Shown: positions 8,150 through 16,594, counted from the first letter of the stretch. The stretch is 64,000 nucleotides of DNA from Carboxydocella thermautotrophica (GCA_003054495.1 CP028514.1:484501-548500), one strand, 5' to 3'. A program made the numbers and translations. The notes: generated by a model from the letters alone, not told the origin.

Positions 8150-9262
8150 GTGAAACCCACAGTGGCGGTTGGCATGAGCGGAGGCGTGGACAGTTCGGTA
8201 GCGGCCGCTCTTTTAAAAGAGCAAGGATATAATGTTATCGGCATAACCCTGCAAATCTCCCCGCGGGAAATTGAAGATGAGGATTACGGGGGCTGTTGCT
8301 CTCTTTCCTCCATCAATGATGCCCGCCGGGTTTGTGACAAACTGGGGATACCCTTTTATGTCCTCAACTTTCGGGAATTGTTTGCTGAAAAGGTAATCGA
8401 TTATTTCTGTCAGTCCTATTTGCGGGGGGAAACCCCCAATCCCTGTATTGCCTGTAACAAGGAAATCAAATTCGAAGCCTTCCTGCGCAAGGCCCGGGCT
8501 CTGGGAGCTGACTATATCGCGACCGGCCATTATGCCCGCCGGGAATATGATGAACAGAGGGGGCGCTGGCTGTTGCGCAAAGGGGTGGATCAGCGCAAGG
8601 ACCAGTCCTATGTGCTGTACACCTTTACCCAGGAGCAGCTGGCCCATACCCTCTTTCCCCTGGGGGAAATGGTGAAGGAACAAACCCGGGAACTGGCCAG
8701 AAAGCTGGAATTGCCGGTGGCCAACAAGCCGGAAAGCCAGGAAATCTGTTTTGTGCCAGATGATGATTATGGCGCTTTTCTTGAGGAAAAGCTGGGTGAG
8801 CAAATCAAGCCTGGACCTTTCCTGGACCGCCAGGGCCGGGTGCTGGGACAACACAAAGGAATTGTCCATTATACCATTGGACAGCGGAAAGGGCTGGGCA
8901 TTGCCCTGGGTAAGCCCATGTTTGTGGTGGATATCGATCCGGAACGGAATGCAGTGATTCTGGGGGAAGCGGAGGAAGTGTATTCGGACCGGCTGGTTGC
9001 CGATGAGCTGAACCTGATTTCCCTGCCCGTCCTGAACCAACCTGTGGAAGTGGAGGCCAAAATCCGCTATGCTGCCCGACCGACACCTGCATTGGTACGT
9101 CCTCTGGGAGAGAAGGCTGGTAATGGGGAGCAGGTACTGGTGGAATTTAAGGAGCCGCAGCGGGCAATTACCCCTGGACAGGCAGTGGTGTTCTATCAAG
9201 GGGAGTATGTGTTAGGCGGTGGAGTAATTAGAAAACTTCCTCTGCAAATATGCAACCCATAA
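8150..9262 (+). CDS. mnmA: tRNA-specific 2-thiouridylase MnmA
   Basis: 370 residues. The enzyme activates U34 of tRNA-Lys/Glu/Gln with ATP and inserts sulfur. Visible are the PP-loop GMSGGVDSS near the N-terminus, the catalytic cysteine in ETPNPCIACNKEIKF and the second cysteine in SQEICFVPDDD. GTG at 8150 follows CTGAGGTGA. Sulfur comes from cysteine desulfurases such as the one encoded at the start of the window. It is monocistronic, with a candidate promoter upstream and a terminator directly after the stop. Confidence 0.95.
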   Translation: MKPTVAVGMSGGVDSSVAAALLKEQGYNVIGITLQISPREIEDEDYGGCCSLSSINDARRVCDKLGIPFYVLNFRELFAEKVIDYFCQSYLRGETPNPCIACNKEIKFEAFLRKARALGADYIATGHYARREYDEQRGRWLLRKGVDQRKDQSYVLYTFTQEQLAHTLFPLGEMVKEQTRELARKLELPVANKPESQEICFVPDDDYGAFLEEKLGEQIKPGPFLDRQGRVLGQHKGIVHYTIGQRKGLGIALGKPMFVVDIDPERNAVILGEAEEVYSDRLVADELNLISLPVLNQPVEVEAKIRYAARPTPALVRPLGEKAGNGEQVLVEFKEPQRAITPGQAVVFYQGEYVLGGGVIRKLPLQICNP

Positions 9263-9292
9263 AACTGCCGCAGTACCGGCAGTTTTTCTTTT
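9261..9292 (+). terminator. Rho-independent terminator after mnmA
   Basis: AAAACTGCCG at 9261-9270 and CGGCAGTTTTT at 9277-9287 form a tight hairpin overlapping the mnmA stop codon, with a T-rich tail. Confidence 0.88.
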
Positions 9293-9341
9293 TAAAACCC
9301 TTGCTTTCTGCACATACTAACAGAAACCGGAGGGATAAAGG

Positions 9342-9806
9342 ATGGCAAAAAATCTTTGCCGGGGCCGCCATCTGACGGGCTTACCCCTGTACAATCAAGC
9401 GGGAGAAATGCTGGGGCGAGTACGGGAACTGGCTGTGGATGAAGAGGGAAAACTGCGGGCGCTGGCTATTTCTGATGATAAATGGTTTACCTGGGAACAA
9501 ATTCTTGCTTGTACGGATGAGGGCATTAAAATCGCAGGGGAAGCCCTGGCGTCCTGTCCAGTACCCTGCCCGGCCTGGCTGGAACAAACTCTGCTCGATC
9601 AACAAAAACAGGAAATCGGACAGGTAGGGGATCTGATTCTGGATAAAACTACCGGAACTGTGCAGGGGATTGAACTGGCCCAGACTATTTTTGATGATTT
9701 GTGGCAGGGACGGCGGGAGATTCCATGGCAGCAATTGACCTGGGAAAATGGCTATCTGGTATGGTTAGAAAGTGAAAAAGCGGGTCAAACTATGAATGAA
9801 ACCTGA
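9342..9806 (+). CDS. PRC-barrel domain protein
   Basis: 154 residues with two PRC-barrel-like units. The first is residues 8-60 (LTGLPLYNQAGEMLGRVRELAVDEEGKLRAL) and the second residues 84-150 (IGQVGDLILDKTTGTVQGIEL). PRC barrels occur in RNA-processing and photosynthetic proteins and in sporulation proteins of the YlmC/YmxH type; the precise role is unknown. ATG 9342 is preceded by CCGGAGGGA. It heads a run of small genes (zinc ribbon, YtxH-like, AI-2E-type exporter) with short gaps, probably one operon. Confidence 0.7.
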   Translation: MAKNLCRGRHLTGLPLYNQAGEMLGRVRELAVDEEGKLRALAISDDKWFTWEQILACTDEGIKIAGEALASCPVPCPAWLEQTLLDQQKQEIGQVGDLILDKTTGTVQGIELAQTIFDDLWQGRREIPWQQLTWENGYLVWLESEKAGQTMNET

Positions 9807-9827
9807 AGAGAGAAAGGAGTCATTCTT

Positions 9828-10004
9828 ATGATTTGTCCCGTTTGTGGTGGAAAAAGCACCGGGAAAGTGGGAGTGGACCAGTATTATTGCTGGGATTGTT
9901 TTGTGGAGTTTCGCCGCCAGGGTAATGAAATCCAGGTTTACGATGTTGCGGAAGATGGTAGTCTCATGGCCTGGGAGGAAGAATTGGCCGAGCCCTATCT
10001 CTAA
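9828..10004 (+). CDS. Small zinc-ribbon protein, unknown function
   Basis: 58 residues starting MICPVCGGKS and carrying CPVC and CWDC pairs about 21 residues apart, enough for one zinc site. The acidic C-terminal half ends WEEELAEPYL. Ribosome site GAAAGGAG is eight bases before ATG 9828, and the next gene begins 15 bases after the stop with its own AGGAGG. The tight spacing and conserved cysteines argue for a real gene. It may bind nucleic acid or mediate protein contacts; no function is known to me. Confidence 0.75.
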   Translation: MICPVCGGKSTGKVGVDQYYCWDCFVEFRRQGNEIQVYDVAEDGSLMAWEEELAEPYL

Positions 10005-10019
10005 GAGGAGGTGTTTTCT

Positions 10020-10217
10020 ATGGCCAGAAGTTTCTGGAATGGGCTGGTTGCTGGAAGCGTGCTGGGAGCAATCATCGGTTTGGTAGCCGGACCACAGCTG
10101 AAACCCACTCCCAAACGGACTTTGCTGGGAAAAACCCGGCGGGTTACAGCCCGGGCAGCCAAAATGGTCAATGATGTGCGGGACGGTGTCAGGGATATCA
10201 AAAACATTCTGGACTAA
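10020..10217 (+). CDS. YtxH-like small membrane protein
   Basis: 65 residues: one N-terminal hydrophobic helix (FWNGLVAGSVLGAIIGLVAGPQL) followed by a basic, helical tail (KRTLLGKTRRVTARAAKMVNDVRDGVRDIKN). This is the layout of YtxH-type general-stress or envelope proteins of Firmicutes. ATG 10020 follows AGGAGGTG; the reading four residues longer would need a start inside the ribosome site. It lies between the zinc-ribbon and AI-2E-family genes. Confidence 0.72.
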   Translation: MARSFWNGLVAGSVLGAIIGLVAGPQLKPTPKRTLLGKTRRVTARAAKMVNDVRDGVRDIKNILD

Positions 10218-10232
10218 AACCGGTGATGGCAA

Positions 10233-11264
10233 ATGAACAGAGTTAAAATAATCGCCCGCCGCAGTTTCCTGATTGGAATGCTGTTGGCGGCGCTCTTTTT
10301 TTTCTGGACCATCAGAAAAGTTTTGCTGCTGTTTACTGGTGGCTGGCTGCTGGCCTATTTGCTGGGACCGCTGGTAGACAAGCTGGAAGAGAAGGGCTTG
10401 AGCCGTTTGCAGGCTCTGATTGTCCTCTATCTTGCCATGGCGACCCTGGTGCTGGCAGGCGCATTTTTTCTCCTGCCTGCTTTTCTGCGGGAACTCAGTC
10501 AGGTAGGGGAAGTATTGCCTCGGATCTGGACCAGATGGGAAGGTTTCTGGCAAACCTGGTTACAGCGCCTGGATGGAGCGGGCTTGCCGGCAGAAGTGCA
10601 GAAGGTTCTAAGTAGCCGTCTGGCCCTGGCGCAGAAAGAGGTGGAAGGCTGGCTGGCCCAGGGGGCAGCCGGAATTCTGGCTCTGGCCGGGGAAGTTGGC
10701 ACATTTTTGATTTTGCCTATCCTGGCTTTTTACTTTTTACTGGATTGGAACCAGTTGCTTCAGGGCTGGGAGCGATTGCTACCGCGGATCGCCCAATTCC
10801 ATGTAGCAGCTCTGCTGGCCGAATTGGACCAGATTATGAAAAAATTTATCAGGGGACATTTGTTGATTTGCTTGCTGGTAGGTCTGTTAACGGGTTTGGC
10901 CATGCTGCTATTAGGGGTTCCTTATGCACTTTTCCTGGGGGTAGTGGCTGGGATTCTGGACCTGATTCCTTTTTTTGGTCCCATTCTGGGCGGGATACCG
11001 GCAGTAGTACTGGCCTTGCAGATAAGCTGGTCCAAGGCAGTGGCAGCTACTCTGGCGATTCTGGTAATCCAGCAAATCGAAGCCCATCTGCTTTCCCCCA
11101 AAATTTTAGGGGATGCTTTGAACTTGCATCCCCTCACCGTTATTTTTGCCTTGCTGGCCGGTGGTGAACTGGCCGGGTTATGGGGGCTGTTGCTGGCGGT
11201 GCCGCTGACAGCTATGGGCAAGGCCATTTTACGTTATGTTTTTCTTTTACTGGTGGAGGAATAA
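10233..11264 (+). CDS. AI-2E family transporter (UPF0118/PerM-like permease)
   Basis: 343 residues, a polytopic membrane protein with two N-terminal helices, a soluble region of about 100 residues and a C-terminal membrane block. Recognisable stretches are GGWLLAYLLGPLVDKLEEKG, LPILAFYFLLDWNQL, LGVPYALFLGVVAGILDLIPFFGPILGGIP and NLHPLTVIFALLAGGELAG, all typical of the AI-2E exporter family. Members export autoinducer-2, sodium or unknown solutes, so the substrate here is open. Start: ATG 10233, although the ribosome site (CGGTGATGG) is weak. Confidence 0.85.
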   Translation: MNRVKIIARRSFLIGMLLAALFFFWTIRKVLLLFTGGWLLAYLLGPLVDKLEEKGLSRLQALIVLYLAMATLVLAGAFFLLPAFLRELSQVGEVLPRIWTRWEGFWQTWLQRLDGAGLPAEVQKVLSSRLALAQKEVEGWLAQGAAGILALAGEVGTFLILPILAFYFLLDWNQLLQGWERLLPRIAQFHVAALLAELDQIMKKFIRGHLLICLLVGLLTGLAMLLLGVPYALFLGVVAGILDLIPFFGPILGGIPAVVLALQISWSKAVAATLAILVIQQIEAHLLSPKILGDALNLHPLTVIFALLAGGELAGLWGLLLAVPLTAMGKAILRYVFLLLVEE

Positions 11265-11309
11265 TCAGCAGGGGCAGTTGGATAGCTCATTCCACTACCT
11301 CTTTATCGC

Positions 11310-11642
11310 TTAGCATTTGGGAAAAGAACAAGGAAAACACTCATGTTCGTGTTCTTCGGGTTCTCTGGTAGCTGCAATCAAAGTGGCGATGGCTTTTTCT
11401 TTGGCTGCACTGGCCAGGAGGAAGCTGTTGGCCAGCCGCACTACCTGAGCCAGTTGCTCGAAGTCACAGGCTTTCACCACCTCCTTACGCAAACGGTGAG
11501 CGATTTCGCAGAAAAGCTGGGCTTCACAGCGGGTAACGGGACCCTGGGTGCCGAGAATGCAGGGCAGGCAATGACGGGTATAGATGGCCTGATTGCAATC
11601 GGGACACTTATAATGGGGATTGTCATCACGTTCTTTGTTCAT
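11310..11642 (-). CDS. Cysteine-rich zinc-motif protein, separated from its ribosome site by a TnpB element
   Basis: 110 residues, MNKERDDNPHYKCPDCNQ onward, with CPDC near the N-terminus, CLPC about 13 residues later and a Cys-rich end (HECFPCSFPKC). The middle is helical (EIAHRLRKEVV, EQLAQVVRLANSF). I do not recognise the family. The start codon lies nine bases from the right end of a TnpB element, and the region directly upstream has only CCAGGT. The gene's original GGAGGT now sits at the far end of the element (13714-13719). Expression is probably reduced unless the element end supplies a substitute. Confidence 0.65.
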   Translation of the reverse strand: MNKERDDNPHYKCPDCNQAIYTRHCLPCILGTQGPVTRCEAQLFCEIAHRLRKEVVKACDFEQLAQVVRLANSFLLASAAKEKAIATLIAATREPEEHEHECFPCSFPKC

Positions 11643-11651
11643 TTTTCTGGA

Positions 11652-11896
11652 ACCTGGTTCAAAAAACTTGACTGTTTTTATCTCCAGCCAAGTTGGCCCC
11701 CAGACCAGGATTTCGCCTCCTTTCCGAATACTTGATTTGCCCCCGCGGGGCAGAGCGACAGGGGACCTCGGCCCGGGAGTTCCACCCGGACGGGAGTACT
11801 GCACCGGTTTATGCTGACCTCCCGGTGGGAGTATAACTCCGCCTCCCGCGTCCTGTTAGGACGCCTACCGGTTTCTCCGACACCGGCTAAACGGGG
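11652..11896 (-). ncRNA. Putative omega (guide) RNA of TnpB copy 1, element right end
   Basis: The 245 bases after the tnpB stop are nearly identical in both copies and do not encode protein. They are rich in self-complementary segments: GCGTCCT/AGGACGC, CTCCC/GGGAG and CCCCGCGGGG. In TnpB systems this region yields the guide-RNA scaffold, and the guide is the flank just outside the right end. Here that flank would read TCCAGAAAAATGAACAAAGA, which is the start of the zinc-protein gene. Function is inferred from the family; RNA ends were not determined. Confidence 0.55.
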
Positions 11897-13585
11897 TCAC
11901 CGTACGGACAGGGCCAATAACTTCAGGTCAGGCCAGACGGAGTTATACGCCTCCTGCTGACACGGAGCAAGCCCGTTATGCACAGAAAGCCTCTCCCCCA
12001 GCCGCCTCAAGCAGGCCCTGACCCCACGGGTCATCCCTTTTCCTTCCCCAGGTCTATCAGGATTAACCTTCCGGGTCAGGTTTTGCTTGATTTGCGATAC
12101 CAGTTGCCTGAGTTCTTCAGTCACCCGTTCCCTGAACCCCATTGCCCGACGACCTATAACCAGTGCCGCCGCGCAATGCACCGGAACGGCGTAACGTTTC
12201 ATATACTTCCAGTAACCTATGGTTGAAGTATGCCGGGGTGATACTAACTTGAAAGGCACCCCTTCTTTTGTCGCTCTCCGATACATTGCTCCTACCATTT
12301 TTGCAAATGGAAAGTTAGAAGCCATGCGGTTAAACTTTTTATTAGTGTCCAGTCTGTCTTTGCCAAAGTTCAGGTTTTCTAAAACAATGGGTTTGCCTGA
12401 AAAGAAAGCTATATCTACCACTACTCTGGCTAAAACGCCTATCAGGTAGCTACGCCGGAAGCTGGAAGCATGGGTTAAGTCTGGTATTCTGATATAAAGA
12501 AAGCCGTTCGGGTAAGGGATAACCTGAAACTCTCCTTCATACTTGCCCAGGTTGCCGGGATAAGGAACACTGAAGCCCTCCGGCCACGGCTCCGGTTGGC
12601 CGGAAGCGCTAACGTTACACAGGGCTACCCCATCAGGGTTTGTGTCTATAGCCAGACAACCTTTAGCAAAGTCCGGTTCCTGCACCCTGACCAGTTCAAA
12701 TGTCAAATGTACCAAATAGCGTCCTTCCAGGGTGCGGATCAGTTCTACCGCATAGGGTAACTTCATGGCCAGCCATATCTGCACCAGTTCCCGGTGTTTT
12801 TCCGGCAGCCACAACTTACCCTCAACCCTGGGGGCCTGGCTCATCCTGGGGCGACCAAGTTTATCTATGCCTGTCTGTTCAGAAAGGTGGGAGAGGGAAA
12901 CCGCCAGGCGGAAGTCCTGTCCGCCATAAAATATCTTAATGTTGGGGTTGCCTCCCTTGCTCTCGTCTCCCCGGGAGTAGAGGCGGTTCCTGCGGGCGTG
13001 CCGCCATTTTTCACGGGCGGCCCGGCCCTGGCAGACCTTTTCCCATAGCCTTCTGCCCCCAAAGACTACCTCTGGTATTGTACCCTTCTCCTGGTAATCC
13101 TTCAGTTCAGCCAGCCTTTTTGCCAGTGAAACCACCCGCTTGTTCCGCCCCTTGACTGCCAGGCGGAGCTTTTCAATAACTTCTGAAGCAGCCCCCTTTT
13201 CCTCTGCCTTCGCCAGTTTCCTCATAGCCAGGCTGAGTTTCTTCCTGGCCCGGCCCAGTTTCTTTTCTGTTTCTTCATTTTCTAACTTCAGCAGTTCTGT
13301 TTGGGAGTCCAGCAGGGCCTGTGCTTTAAGTCTGGCATCATCCGTATAGCGGGAGTTCAGCCCGAAAAGTTCTTGTCCTGACTTCTTGATTTCACGGCGG
13401 GAAGCACCTTCCAGGAGCCGGTTAAAGGCCCACCGCATACAGGCACAGAAGAGACGCATCTCCGTAGTCAGCGGGTCTTCTTCGCCCCTGCTCCACTTCG
13501 AAGACCGGTAAGTCGGGTAAATCTCCGGAAAAAACTCCCCGCACACAGTCATGCTAAATTTGTTCTTCTCGTGTTTCTTTGGCAT
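11897..13585 (-). CDS. tnpB: TnpB-family RNA-guided nuclease (IS1341-type), copy 1
   Basis: 562 residues. A basic N-terminal half includes a long helical, probably coiled-coil stretch (residues 85-170). The C-terminal RuvC-like half has motif I AIDTNPDG (Asp314) and motif II IVLENLNF (Glu403). Where canonical TnpB has a zinc finger (CxxC pairs) and a D-x-NAA third motif, this protein has SPRHTSTIGYWKYMK and VHCAAALVIGRRAMGFRE. The third acidic residue is therefore absent from its usual place; Glu486 is a possible substitute. It is longer than typical TnpB (about 400). It differs from copy 2 by about 20 substitutions and a four-residue gap. Confidence 0.88.
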   Translation of the reverse strand: MPKKHEKNKFSMTVCGEFFPEIYPTYRSSKWSRGEEDPLTTEMRLFCACMRWAFNRLLEGASRREIKKSGQELFGLNSRYTDDARLKAQALLDSQTELLKLENEETEKKLGRARKKLSLAMRKLAKAEEKGAASEVIEKLRLAVKGRNKRVVSLAKRLAELKDYQEKGTIPEVVFGGRRLWEKVCQGRAAREKWRHARRNRLYSRGDESKGGNPNIKIFYGGQDFRLAVSLSHLSEQTGIDKLGRPRMSQAPRVEGKLWLPEKHRELVQIWLAMKLPYAVELIRTLEGRYLVHLTFELVRVQEPDFAKGCLAIDTNPDGVALCNVSASGQPEPWPEGFSVPYPGNLGKYEGEFQVIPYPNGFLYIRIPDLTHASSFRRSYLIGVLARVVVDIAFFSGKPIVLENLNFGKDRLDTNKKFNRMASNFPFAKMVGAMYRRATKEGVPFKLVSPRHTSTIGYWKYMKRYAVPVHCAAALVIGRRAMGFRERVTEELRQLVSQIKQNLTRKVNPDRPGEGKGMTRGVRACLRRLGERLSVHNGLAPCQQEAYNSVWPDLKLLALSVR

Positions 13586-13713
13586 TCCTGATCAGCTCCC
13601 CGAAACCCTGCCGGACTTTGCTGCTTCTCCAATGGATAATAGTTCCATTTTTTTATTGTAGCAAAACAGTTAAATACAATCAATTATAGTCTAGTTTTCT
13701 GAAGCTGCTGCTT

Positions 13714-13719
13714 ACCTCC
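13714..13719 (-). promoter_or_regulatory. Orphaned Shine-Dalgarno (GGAGGT) flanking TnpB copy 1
   Basis: On the minus strand GAAGGAGGT directly abuts the left end of the element. If the element is removed it stands nine bases before the ATG of the zinc-motif gene at 11642. The 60 bases between it and the upstream glycosyltransferase stop also contain an imperfect dyad (CGAG..CTCG at about 13733-13747). Confidence 0.8.
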
Positions 13720-13782
13720 TTCGTGGGAATTGCGAGTATATTCTCGTAAAAAATATGGCTGGGGAAGCAGGAATATGCCTGT

Positions 13783-15273
13783 TTAATCCAGCCATTTCAG
13801 CAGACGGGGATTTGGGTCAAGGATAGATTGATACTGCTTAATATTGCCGAATTTTCCTTCCGGATCCAGAGTCAGATAGCGGTGGTACTTAGCTATGCGA
13901 TCCACCGGGCGGGCCCAGCCATAGTGCTTGATTCTGATAGCTGAGGCCAGGCCTGGTAACTCCGTGATATTTCTGGGAAAACGCCCGCAGTGCAAGGCAG
14001 TTTCCTGCCAGACATAGGGGAAAGAGGGAATATATCTAACCAGAAAGGGACGATAGGTCAGGTGGGCCTGCCAGTATTCATCTTCCCGGTAATGGTCTTC
14101 ATCCCACATATCATAGAGGCGGAAGGCAATCCAGTCATATTCAGTCTGATTTATTAAGCTGGAAAACTCGCTATATATACGGTCTTCGAAAACTTCATCG
14201 GCATCTAAAGCCAGGATCCAGTCAGGCTCAGTCTTGATGGTTTCCAGCCACTGTTGCTGGCGTAATACGATTTCATTGTGAAAGGAAGATTGGGATCGGC
14301 GAATCAGTTTTAAAGGGATACCCTGCAAGATTTTTTCACAGAGCTCCGGGGTTTCATCTTCGGAACCGTCATCAATGATTACGGCAGTATCAACCAGCGG
14401 GCGGGCCTGTTCTAAAACCCGGGCCAGATAGCGATTGGCTTCGTTACGTACCACCATGGAAAGGGTAACGCGGTTGTTGCTGTTTTTTCTTTGCCAGCCG
14501 GGGCGGGGGAAATTCCAGAGGGGCTGGTAGCTTTTTTTATATTCCTCAATTCGGGCCATGTCTGCTTCCCGGTAAAGGTGCAGGGCGGGAAACTGGGTAT
14601 CTACATAGAGAGGGAAACCGAGAACAGCAGCCCGGATGCAGAAATGACGATCTTCGCCCCAGTAATCCAGATTGGGAATAAAATTAAAATTAACACCGGC
14701 TGTTAGAGCCCGGTGGGAGATGAGGGTACAGGCCCCCAGCCCGCCCACCTGGTAAAGGCCGGGAACTTGCAGTCGTCGGAGAAATTCAGGACTTAACTGA
14801 TACTGTCCCCTTTCCCAGACCTGGGGAAGGCGAGGTGTCTCCGGTTGCCAGCAGGTCCAGAAAATCTCCGAGACGATGTCTTTTTCACAGAGATAGAGAT
14901 GCCGGAGGGTTAAGGGATGGAGGATTAGGTCGCTATCCACCAGAAAGACATGGGTGTATTCTTTTTCCAGTGCAAAATTGAGAATAAAGTTTTTTAAACT
15001 GGCTACAAATTTAATCAGCTCATCATTCCAGTGGTGAGTGGTAGTATTACAAAGATAAGGGGTGGAGTTGGGCGGGACCTGAGCGTAGAAGTAGGTAGAA
15101 CCTTCCCGGCGAAAACCCTGCAGTAACTGGCTGGAGAGAGGATCATCATTGTTATCAATGAGGAGGAAATCGGCGGTTAAACCGGTCAGATCCAGCTCCT
15201 GCAGGGAGCGCAGAAACTCTCGTAAAATAGCAGGTTTTTGCCGAATGGGACTGGCAATCAGAATCATAGCCAT
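13783..15273 (-). CDS. Two-domain glycosyltransferase (GT2-like)
   Basis: 496 residues with two GT-A domains. The N-terminal one (about 1-255) starts MILIASPIRQKPAILREFLRSL and has the Asp-x-Asp-like motif HVFLVDSDLIL. The C-terminal one (about 265-496) has LSMVVRNEANRYLARVLEQ, IIDDGSEDETPEL and the nucleotide-sugar motif ILALDADEVFED. No membrane segment or signal peptide is visible, so it should act in the cytoplasm. It overlaps the preceding gene by ten bases and is the last of four coupled genes. Acceptor and sugar are unknown; the divergent repeat proteins at 20.5-22.0 kb are candidate acceptors. Confidence 0.82.
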   Translation of the reverse strand: MAMILIASPIRQKPAILREFLRSLQELDLTGLTADFLLIDNNDDPLSSQLLQGFRREGSTYFYAQVPPNSTPYLCNTTTHHWNDELIKFVASLKNFILNFALEKEYTHVFLVDSDLILHPLTLRHLYLCEKDIVSEIFWTCWQPETPRLPQVWERGQYQLSPEFLRRLQVPGLYQVGGLGACTLISHRALTAGVNFNFIPNLDYWGEDRHFCIRAAVLGFPLYVDTQFPALHLYREADMARIEEYKKSYQPLWNFPRPGWQRKNSNNRVTLSMVVRNEANRYLARVLEQARPLVDTAVIIDDGSEDETPELCEKILQGIPLKLIRRSQSSFHNEIVLRQQQWLETIKTEPDWILALDADEVFEDRIYSEFSSLINQTEYDWIAFRLYDMWDEDHYREDEYWQAHLTYRPFLVRYIPSFPYVWQETALHCGRFPRNITELPGLASAIRIKHYGWARPVDRIAKYHRYLTLDPEGKFGNIKQYQSILDPNPRLLKWLD

Positions 15274-16592
15274 CCTTCTTCCTTCCAGAATAAATCAGAG
15301 AGCAAAGACCAGCAGGGGTCGGGACTGAAGACAGCTCCCAGGGCCAAATAGATAACTGCCTGGTAGCAGGGCAAGGCTTGCTGCTCCAGTTGCTTTAATG
15401 GCAAGAAGGCTTTCTGGTAAGCCAGAGACATAATATAGTAAAGTACCAGCCGGGTATCGTGCTGCCAGTTCAGGAATTGCAACAGGCGCAAACAGGAGTC
15501 AGGAGTATAAAGACAGAACCACTCATCCTGCCAGAGCCGGGGATGAGTCTGAGCCAGCTCTAGCAATCTTGTCAGGGGATAGAGATAAGTCGGCTGGCTC
15601 TGGAGGGCCGCCAGATAATAGCGAGCAGCCATGGCAGGTTGCTGACGGGCCAGCGCCATATCCCCCCGGGCCTGCTGGATTTGGGCCCGGGCCTCCGGAC
15701 AGCCCCTGGCTGCCAGGGTCAGCAGGGTTTCCGCAGCAGCATAATTATTTTGTTCCAGTTCCTGCAAAGCCAGGAGCAAATAAAGCTGAGGAGCCAGGGG
15801 GGCGTATTTTTCAGCATCAGCCCAATTGCCCAGCAGAAAATGGCAGTAACCTGCCCGCAGGGCCAGGTCAGGTAAGTAACCGGCACCGGTAGGGATGACT
15901 GCCAGGGCCTGTTCAAAATAATGCAGGGCGGTACGGGGATTAGCGGCGGTCAAATACTCACATCCCAGACTGTAAAGCAAAAAAGGGTCCTGCTTGTTCT
16001 GGGTCAGGGCCAGCTGGATTACCTGCTGGTTACGCTGACACTTTTGTTTTTGCTGGATTACTGCCGGGAGATAACCGTAATGGTAGATGGTGAGGGGAGC
16101 CTGACCAATGGCCTCCTTGCCGGCATGAGCGGCTATACTGGGCAGTACTTGTTCGTGGATTACCCCGCTGAAACGATAGTGAGGCCGGTTACGAAAAAGG
16201 CGGACAACCAGGTCCTGGCTGCGATACAGCCAGTTGTCTGGCTCATGCAAGTTAATAACCGGCAGGTAGAAGCCTTCATACAGACTGCCAGGCGCAGTCA
16301 AAAACCGCTGCAGCTGTTCTCTCCCCTGATGGATTAAAACCTCGTCGGCATCCAGCACCAGAATCCAGTCACCCCGGGCCTGCTCCAGGGCAAAGTTACG
16401 GGCCTGGCTGAAATCATGGGTCCAGGGACAGGAAAATAGGCGGGCAGAGAAACTGGCCGCAATCTCCAGGGTCCTGTCCGTAGAGCCTGTATCAACGATG
16501 ATGATTTCATCCACCAGTTCCTGGATTGAGGTCAGGCAGCGGGCCAGACAGTTTTCCTCGTTTTTAACAATCATGCAAAGGGAGAGCAACAT
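15264..16592 (-). CDS. GT2 glycosyltransferase with TPR-like tail (442 aa)
   Basis: The N-terminal GT-A domain has LSLCMIVKNEENCLARC, EIIIVDTGSTDRT, FSQARNFALEQARGDW and ILVLDADEVL, with a family-typical IHEQVLPS region. From about residue 200 the protein is a series of helical repeats resembling TPRs (ALHYFEQALAVIP, NNYAAAETLLTLAARG, MAARYYLAALQSQP). I chose ATG 16592 because GGAGGT lies eight bases before it; TTG 16598 would be only two bases away. The start is two bases after the previous stop. In SunS-like enzymes a related TPR region binds the protein acceptor. Confidence 0.83.
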   Translation of the reverse strand: MLLSLCMIVKNEENCLARCLTSIQELVDEIIIVDTGSTDRTLEIAASFSARLFSCPWTHDFSQARNFALEQARGDWILVLDADEVLIHQGREQLQRFLTAPGSLYEGFYLPVINLHEPDNWLYRSQDLVVRLFRNRPHYRFSGVIHEQVLPSIAAHAGKEAIGQAPLTIYHYGYLPAVIQQKQKCQRNQQVIQLALTQNKQDPFLLYSLGCEYLTAANPRTALHYFEQALAVIPTGAGYLPDLALRAGYCHFLLGNWADAEKYAPLAPQLYLLLALQELEQNNYAAAETLLTLAARGCPEARAQIQQARGDMALARQQPAMAARYYLAALQSQPTYLYPLTRLLELAQTHPRLWQDEWFCLYTPDSCLRLLQFLNWQHDTRLVLYYIMSLAYQKAFLPLKQLEQQALPCYQAVIYLALGAVFSPDPCWSLLSDLFWKEEGWL

Positions 16593-16594
16593 AA

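Larger units (their letters stand above)
11652..13713 (-). mobile_element. TnpB-only insertion element, copy 1 (2062 bp)
   Basis: The ends were defined by comparison with copy 2 at 38667-40740. Identity starts at AAGCAGCAGCTTCAG, next to a flanking GGAGGT (13714-13719), and ends at TTTTTTGAACCAGGT, next to the zinc-protein gene. There is no terminal inverted repeat or target duplication, as expected for IS200/IS605 or IS607 relatives. The tips can form small hairpins: AAGC/GCTT at the left and TCAA/TTGA around a T-run at the right. It holds a single gene, tnpB, and a structured right end of about 245 bp; no tnpA is present. Rejoining the flanks restores an SD-ATG unit. Confidence 0.88.

Noticed and set aside
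8213-9199. Minus-strand open frame of 328 codons opposite mnmA
   Set aside because: mnmA is unmistakable on the plus strand; the opposite frame is a compositional by-product.
11652-13713. IS200/IS605 element with its own Y1 transposase
   Set aside because: No TnpA-like or serine-recombinase frame exists in or beside either copy. The family assignment rests on TnpB and end structure only, and IS607-type GG crossover remains possible.
13730-13748. Terminator for the glycosyltransferase operon
   Set aside because: The CGAG..CTCG dyad is only four base pairs and lacks a T-run on the minus strand.
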